Program-made: the position numbers and the translations under genes
Assembly (NCBI GenBank): GCA_027296665.1
Contig: JAPUIV010000120.1
Coordinates: forward strand, 1-8,143
Reading direction: 5' to 3'
Origin: Acidobacteriota bacterium
Lineage (GTDB): Bacteria; Acidobacteriota; Polarisedimenticolia; JAPUIV01
Length of the DNA: 8,143 nt
The notes under the pieces: model-generated
What the model was told of the DNA's origin: nothing
Databases searched by the model: none
Seen by the model: only the letters and a program-made list of their open reading frames with translations
Shown: one piece after another, positions 6,328 to 8,143 of the stretch
How the letters are laid out: every line of letters starts with the position of its first letter
Numbering within the stretch: position 1 is the stretch's first letter

Positions 6328-6624
6328 GTGGTATCCAGGGCGCCTCAGGCGAAGCGGTTTTACGCGGCCGGCCGTGTCCAGGGAGTGGGGTTTCGCTGGT
6401 TCGTCCAGGCGACCGCGAGCCGTCTCGGCTTGGTTGGGTTTGTCAGAAACCTGGATGACGGAAGGGTGGAAATCATGGCGGAAGGGGAGGAACTGGCGTT
6501 GCGGACCCTGCGGGGAGAGATTGGTAGCGGTCCGCCGGGCTCCCGAGTCGACTCCATCGAGGAACAGGACCTTCCGGTCTCGGGACGATTCGAAAATTTC
6601 CGGATTTTACCGGGGACCAGGTGA
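6328..6624 (+). CDS. acyP: Acylphosphatase
   Basis: Encodes a 98-aa cytoplasmic enzyme that hydrolyses acyl phosphates such as acetyl phosphate and carbamoyl phosphate. The family signature is clear: G-R-V-Q-G-V-G-F-R-W-F-V near residues 15-26 and G-F-V-R-N-L-D-D-G-R-V-E-I near 37-49. With GTG 6328 as residue 1, catalytic Arg is at 23 and catalytic Asn at 41, the positions known from characterised acylphosphatases, which supports this start. The total length also matches the family's 90-100 residues. The ribosome site is weak (GGCGGG close to the GTG). The frame is open to GTG 6277, but that codon precedes the predicted transcript start. The stop is 4 bases before the apt start, so the two genes are co-transcribed. 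Confidence 0.9.
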   Translation: MVSRAPQAKRFYAAGRVQGVGFRWFVQATASRLGLVGFVRNLDDGRVEIMAEGEELALRTLRGEIGSGPPGSRVDSIEEQDLPVSGRFENFRILPGTR

Positions 6625-6628
6625 CCGG

Positions 6629-7141
6629 ATGGACTTGAAGAAGGTCATTCGCGACGTACCCGATTTCCCCAACCCGGGGATCCTGTTCAAGGACATCACA
6701 CCTCTGCTGGAAAATCCCGCCGCTCTCGAAGATGCGGTCGGACGTCTGACCGAGCCCTTCCTGTCGCGGAAGATCGATTCGGTGGCCGGAGTGGAATCGC
6801 GGGGATTCATCTTCGGTGCGCTGGTGGCGGCCCGGCTGGGAGTCGGATTCCTCCCTGTCCGCAAACCAGGAAAGCTGCCGCGCGAGACCTTCCGAGAAGA
6901 GTTCCAGCTCGAGTACGGGGCGAGCGCAGTGGAGATCCACCGGGACGCCCTGGGCTCCGGACCGAGGATCCTGGTGGTGGATGATGTCCTTGCCACCGGA
7001 GGCACCGCCGCCGCGACCGGCAAGCTGGTCCAGCGGGCCGGGGGAGAAGTCATCTCCATGGCCTTCCTGATCGAACTCGCCTTTCTCGAGGGCCGGAAAC
7101 ACCTCCCAGGTTTTGATATTCACAGCCTCCTCCAGTACTGA
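6629..7141 (+). CDS. apt: Adenine phosphoribosyltransferase
   Basis: Encodes a 170-aa cytoplasmic purine-salvage enzyme that makes AMP from adenine and PRPP. Signatures: the N-terminal I-R-D-V-P-D-F-P-N-P-G-I-L-F-K-D-I-T-P motif (residues 7-25), the G-V-E-S-R-G-F-I-F-G segment near 53-62, the R-K-P-G-K-L-P loop, and the PRPP-binding I-L-V-V-D-D-V-L-A-T-G-G-T loop near residues 113-125. Length matches the usual 170-180. Start: ATG 6629, 4 bases after the acyP stop, with CAGGTG (6618-6623) as ribosome site overlapping the end of acyP, so translation is probably coupled. The frame stays open far upstream through acyP in another register, but that part has no Apt homology. No clear terminator follows before the tRNA promoter. 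Confidence 0.95.
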   Translation: MDLKKVIRDVPDFPNPGILFKDITPLLENPAALEDAVGRLTEPFLSRKIDSVAGVESRGFIFGALVAARLGVGFLPVRKPGKLPRETFREEFQLEYGASAVEIHRDALGSGPRILVVDDVLATGGTAAATGKLVQRAGGEVISMAFLIELAFLEGRKHLPGFDIHSLLQY

Positions 7142-7185
7142 TCCTGAACCAGACCAACGGCGGGAAATAACCGGGGTCCCATCGG

Positions 7186-7194
7186 TGCTATACT
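7186..7194 (+). promoter_or_regulatory. Extended -10 promoter of the tRNA-Arg remnant
   Basis: TGCTATACT is an extended -10 element, almost identical to the one before acyP. Transcription would start near 7201, a few bases before the tRNA 5' end at 7208, as expected for a tRNA promoter. Any transcript would read on into the sequence beyond the tRNA break. Confidence 0.55.
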
Positions 7195-7207
7195 GTGCCC
7201 GATTCCG

Positions 7208-7248
7208 GCGCCTGTGGCTCAGGTGGATAGAGCGAGGGATTCCTAATC
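7208..7248 (+). tRNA. tRNA-Arg(CCT), 5' half only (interrupted gene)
   Basis: The 5' acceptor strand GCGCCTG (7208-7214), T8-G9, a D-stem GCTC/GAGC (7217-7220, 7230-7233) with a GG-containing loop, and G26 are all in place. The anticodon stem AGGGA (7235-7239) leads into the loop TTCCTAA, anticodon CCT (7242-7244). Only two bases of the 3' anticodon stem (TC, 7247-7248) fit; the expected CCT that should follow is replaced by unrelated sequence. No TTCRA T-loop arm and no CAGGCGC acceptor strand is found downstream to the window end. So this is a broken or interrupted tRNA gene: an insertion, an intron-containing tRNA with a distant 3' exon, or an integration remnant. Its promoter is intact. 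As it stands it cannot give a functional tRNA without joining to a 3' half. Confidence 0.7.
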
Positions 7249-7292
7249 GGCAGGACCGAAACCAGCTATGGTCAATGGTTTCAAAGGATTAG
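7243..7292 (+). other. Nested hairpins at the tRNA break point
   Basis: GAAACCA (7258-7264) and TGGTTTC (7276-7282) form a perfect 7-pair stem with an 11-base loop. It is enclosed by CTAATC (7243-7248, the end of the tRNA part) pairing with GATTAG (7287-7292). The outer pairing includes tRNA bases, so an RNA running through the break would refold the anticodon arm. Role unknown: attenuator, recombination site arm or intron stem. Confidence 0.4.
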
Positions 7293-7402
7293 CCCTTCCT
7301 GAACCCCCGACAAAGCGAGTTTCATTGTTGCCTATTTCTGCACGTTTCAGCGCATCTCACAGGAACGGTGGACAGTTTGTGGACAACTACAGGAGGTAAG
7401 CA

Positions 7403-7630
7403 ATGGTGGATGATTGGAGCTCCTTGGCATTTCTCGACCGGCTGATCAACAACGCGCCATGGTGCGGAAGCTGTAAAGTGCCCGGGGTTTTCGTCGAGTC
7501 AAGTCATCCAAAAATGGAAGAGGGTTCTGAGGTGTTTATAGTAGGGTTCGAGTGTCCAAGTTGCGGAAACCCGAGAACGGGGAAGGTAATGGTTGGAAAG
7601 GAATCGACCAACGTTACGTGGAACAAGTAG
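7403..7630 (+). CDS. Small zinc-ribbon protein, 75 aa
   Basis: Not recognised beyond its fold. It has an excellent ribosome site GGAGGT (7392-7397) 5 bases before ATG 7403. The 75-residue product has two C-x-x-C knuckles (W-C-G-S-C, Cys21/Cys24; E-C-P-S-C-G, Cys51/Cys54) spaced for one zinc ribbon, with an acidic segment between (residues 32-43). No signal peptide, so cytoplasmic. It lies alone in the segment beyond the broken tRNA, with more than 100 bases of non-coding sequence before it and about 490 after it, which suggests cargo of an inserted element. Two GTGGACA repeats one helical turn apart precede the ribosome site. It is unlike the 52-aa zinc ribbon at 3458-3616 apart from the knuckles. 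It may be a metal- or nucleic-acid-binding accessory protein. Confidence 0.68.
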   Translation: MVDDWSSLAFLDRLINNAPWCGSCKVPGVFVESSHPKMEEGSEVFIVGFECPSCGNPRTGKVMVGKESTNVTWNK

Positions 7631-8091
7631 TGACTGTGGTTTGACAGTCTGATCGATATCGCGCGCCTACCCGGTTGCAACGGGGCCGGATCTCCGACAG
7701 ATACTGGGATCTTGGGTGATCTCCCGCCTGGGGCCACCCCGTCAACCCCCTTTCCCCCTTTTTCAAAGAAAGTCTCTAACTATCGTGGATTGTAGTGGTT
7801 ACAGGAAAACAGGCGATTTGAGGGAAATACCGGGAATCCCGGTGTAGGGCGGTAGGGAGAAGTCTCGCCCTGGCTAATCCTAGGCGGGTTTAAATGGGCA
7901 TTTCAGGCAGAGAGTGAAAGGAAGGTGAAAGTCTCGATAGTGCCCAAAGGGGCAGGTTTTCTGGAAGCCCGGATTTAAACTAGAATACTAATTGGTTCTA
8001 CGACATTTTATGGTTCTGTCAAGCTTAAAAAAGGTATTTTCCGCACCCGGGTCTGCAGTTTATTCTATCAATTCCCCTCCCCCTGGATCCC
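7631..8091. other. Long gene-free stretch with many inverted repeats
   Basis: I see no convincing protein gene here on either strand; the minus-strand frame 7504-7737 has no ribosome site and overlaps the zinc-ribbon gene. It holds GTTGCAAC (7674-7681), GGGG-CCA-CCCC (about 7732-7740), then C/T-rich sequence to 7763, then the structured block described separately (7768-7980), then an AT-rich run to about 8070. The hairpin plus C/T-rich tract could end transcription of the zinc-ribbon gene, but there is no clean U-run. Confidence 0.4.
7768..8000 (+). ncRNA. Candidate structured RNA (unknown family)
   Basis: Several pairings can form. ACTATCG (7779-7785) pairs with CGATAGT (7935-7941). ACCGG/CCGGT hairpin lies at 7829-7843. 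GGGCG/CGCCC closes about 7848-7870. GTTTAAAT plus GGGC (7888-7899) pairs with GCCC plus ATTTAAAC (7967-7980) across a GG bulge, enclosing TGCCC-AAAG-GGGCA (7941-7954) and TTTCA/TGAAA (7901-7919). TAGAA/TTCTA closes 7981-8000. The motif AAGTCTC recurs at 7770, 7860 and 7929. Some pairings exclude each other. No match to tmRNA, RNase P, SRP, 6S, or known riboswitch cores that I can see; strand is not proven. Confidence 0.3.
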
Positions 8092-8100
8092 TGCTATAAT
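8092..8100 (+). promoter_or_regulatory. Extended -10 promoter at the right edge
   Basis: TGCTATAAT is a perfect extended -10. A start near 8107 is followed by ATG at 8124, which opens a frame (Met-Ser-Glu-Ala-Glu-Ser) that runs off the window. There is no ribosome site before that ATG, so whether it starts a gene cannot be judged from 20 bases. Confidence 0.5.
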
Positions 8101-8143
8101 CCCTTCACCAAACGCTCAACATCATGAGTGAGGCCGAATCCCA

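Noticed and set aside
6251..6628. Upstream extension of the apt frame to 6251
   Set aside because: It overlaps acyP in another frame and shows no Apt homology; ATG 6629 gives the normal family length.
7541..7560. T-arm-like GGGTTCGAGTGTCC as the tRNA 3' half
   Set aside because: The T-stem does not pair properly, no acceptor strand follows, and it lies within the zinc-ribbon coding region.
7250..8143. Canonical group I or group II intron core after the tRNA half
   Set aside because: I could not find a P7 pair (AGACTA-like with TAGTCC-like), a domain V hairpin, or a 3' exon; only the possible guide pairing remains as a finding.
1..8143. CRISPR array or transposase gene
   Set aside because: No regularly spaced repeats and no transposase, integrase or Cas motifs were seen in any frame.

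Overview
The window comes from a GC-rich Gram-negative-type bacterium. Evidence for this is a lipobox-bearing lipoprotein, an exported sulfatase-fold enzyme, Shine-Dalgarno initiation and sigma70-like promoters. I cannot name the lineage from sequence alone; Nitrospirota, Desulfobacterota, Acidobacteriota or NC10-like groups are possible, but that is a guess.

Left part (1-2330): the start of an FHA-domain gene on the minus strand, cut by the window edge, diverges from an MFS transporter gene on the plus strand. A good minus-strand promoter lies in the gap. After the MFS gene come a hairpin and a stand-alone response regulator (REC domain only) with its own promoter.

Middle (2330-5550): a lipoprotein gene has a TTGACA promoter whose -10 box overlaps a false upstream ATG. 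Its C-terminal half resembles a copper type II monooxygenase fold (H-x-H-x-x-G plus a late Met). It converges, with only 6 bases between stop codons, on a three-gene minus-strand operon: a 64-aa unknown protein, a sulfatase/alkaline-phosphatase-fold enzyme with Thr at the nucleophile position, and a 52-aa zinc-ribbon protein. That operon starts from a very AT-rich intergenic island of about 150 bp carrying five TTATAA palindromes. The island also carries the start of a divergent Cro/C1-type regulator gene with two HTH units, so the regulator probably controls itself and the operon.

Right part (6245-8143): acylphosphatase (acyP) and adenine phosphoribosyltransferase (apt) form a tight two-gene unit. 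Next is a strong extended -10 promoter followed by only the 5' half of a tRNA-Arg(CCT). Homology stops inside the anticodon stem and no 3' half is visible in the window. After the break come hairpins, a 75-aa double-CxxC zinc-ribbon gene with a perfect SD, and about 490 bases without a gene. This last stretch is rich in self-complementary segments. One of them (7832-7840) is complementary to the interrupted tRNA anticodon arm, ending in a U.G pair. Either a mobile or integrated element, or a tRNA intron with a displaced guide sequence, could explain the layout. The window ends just after another extended -10 promoter and a possible start codon.
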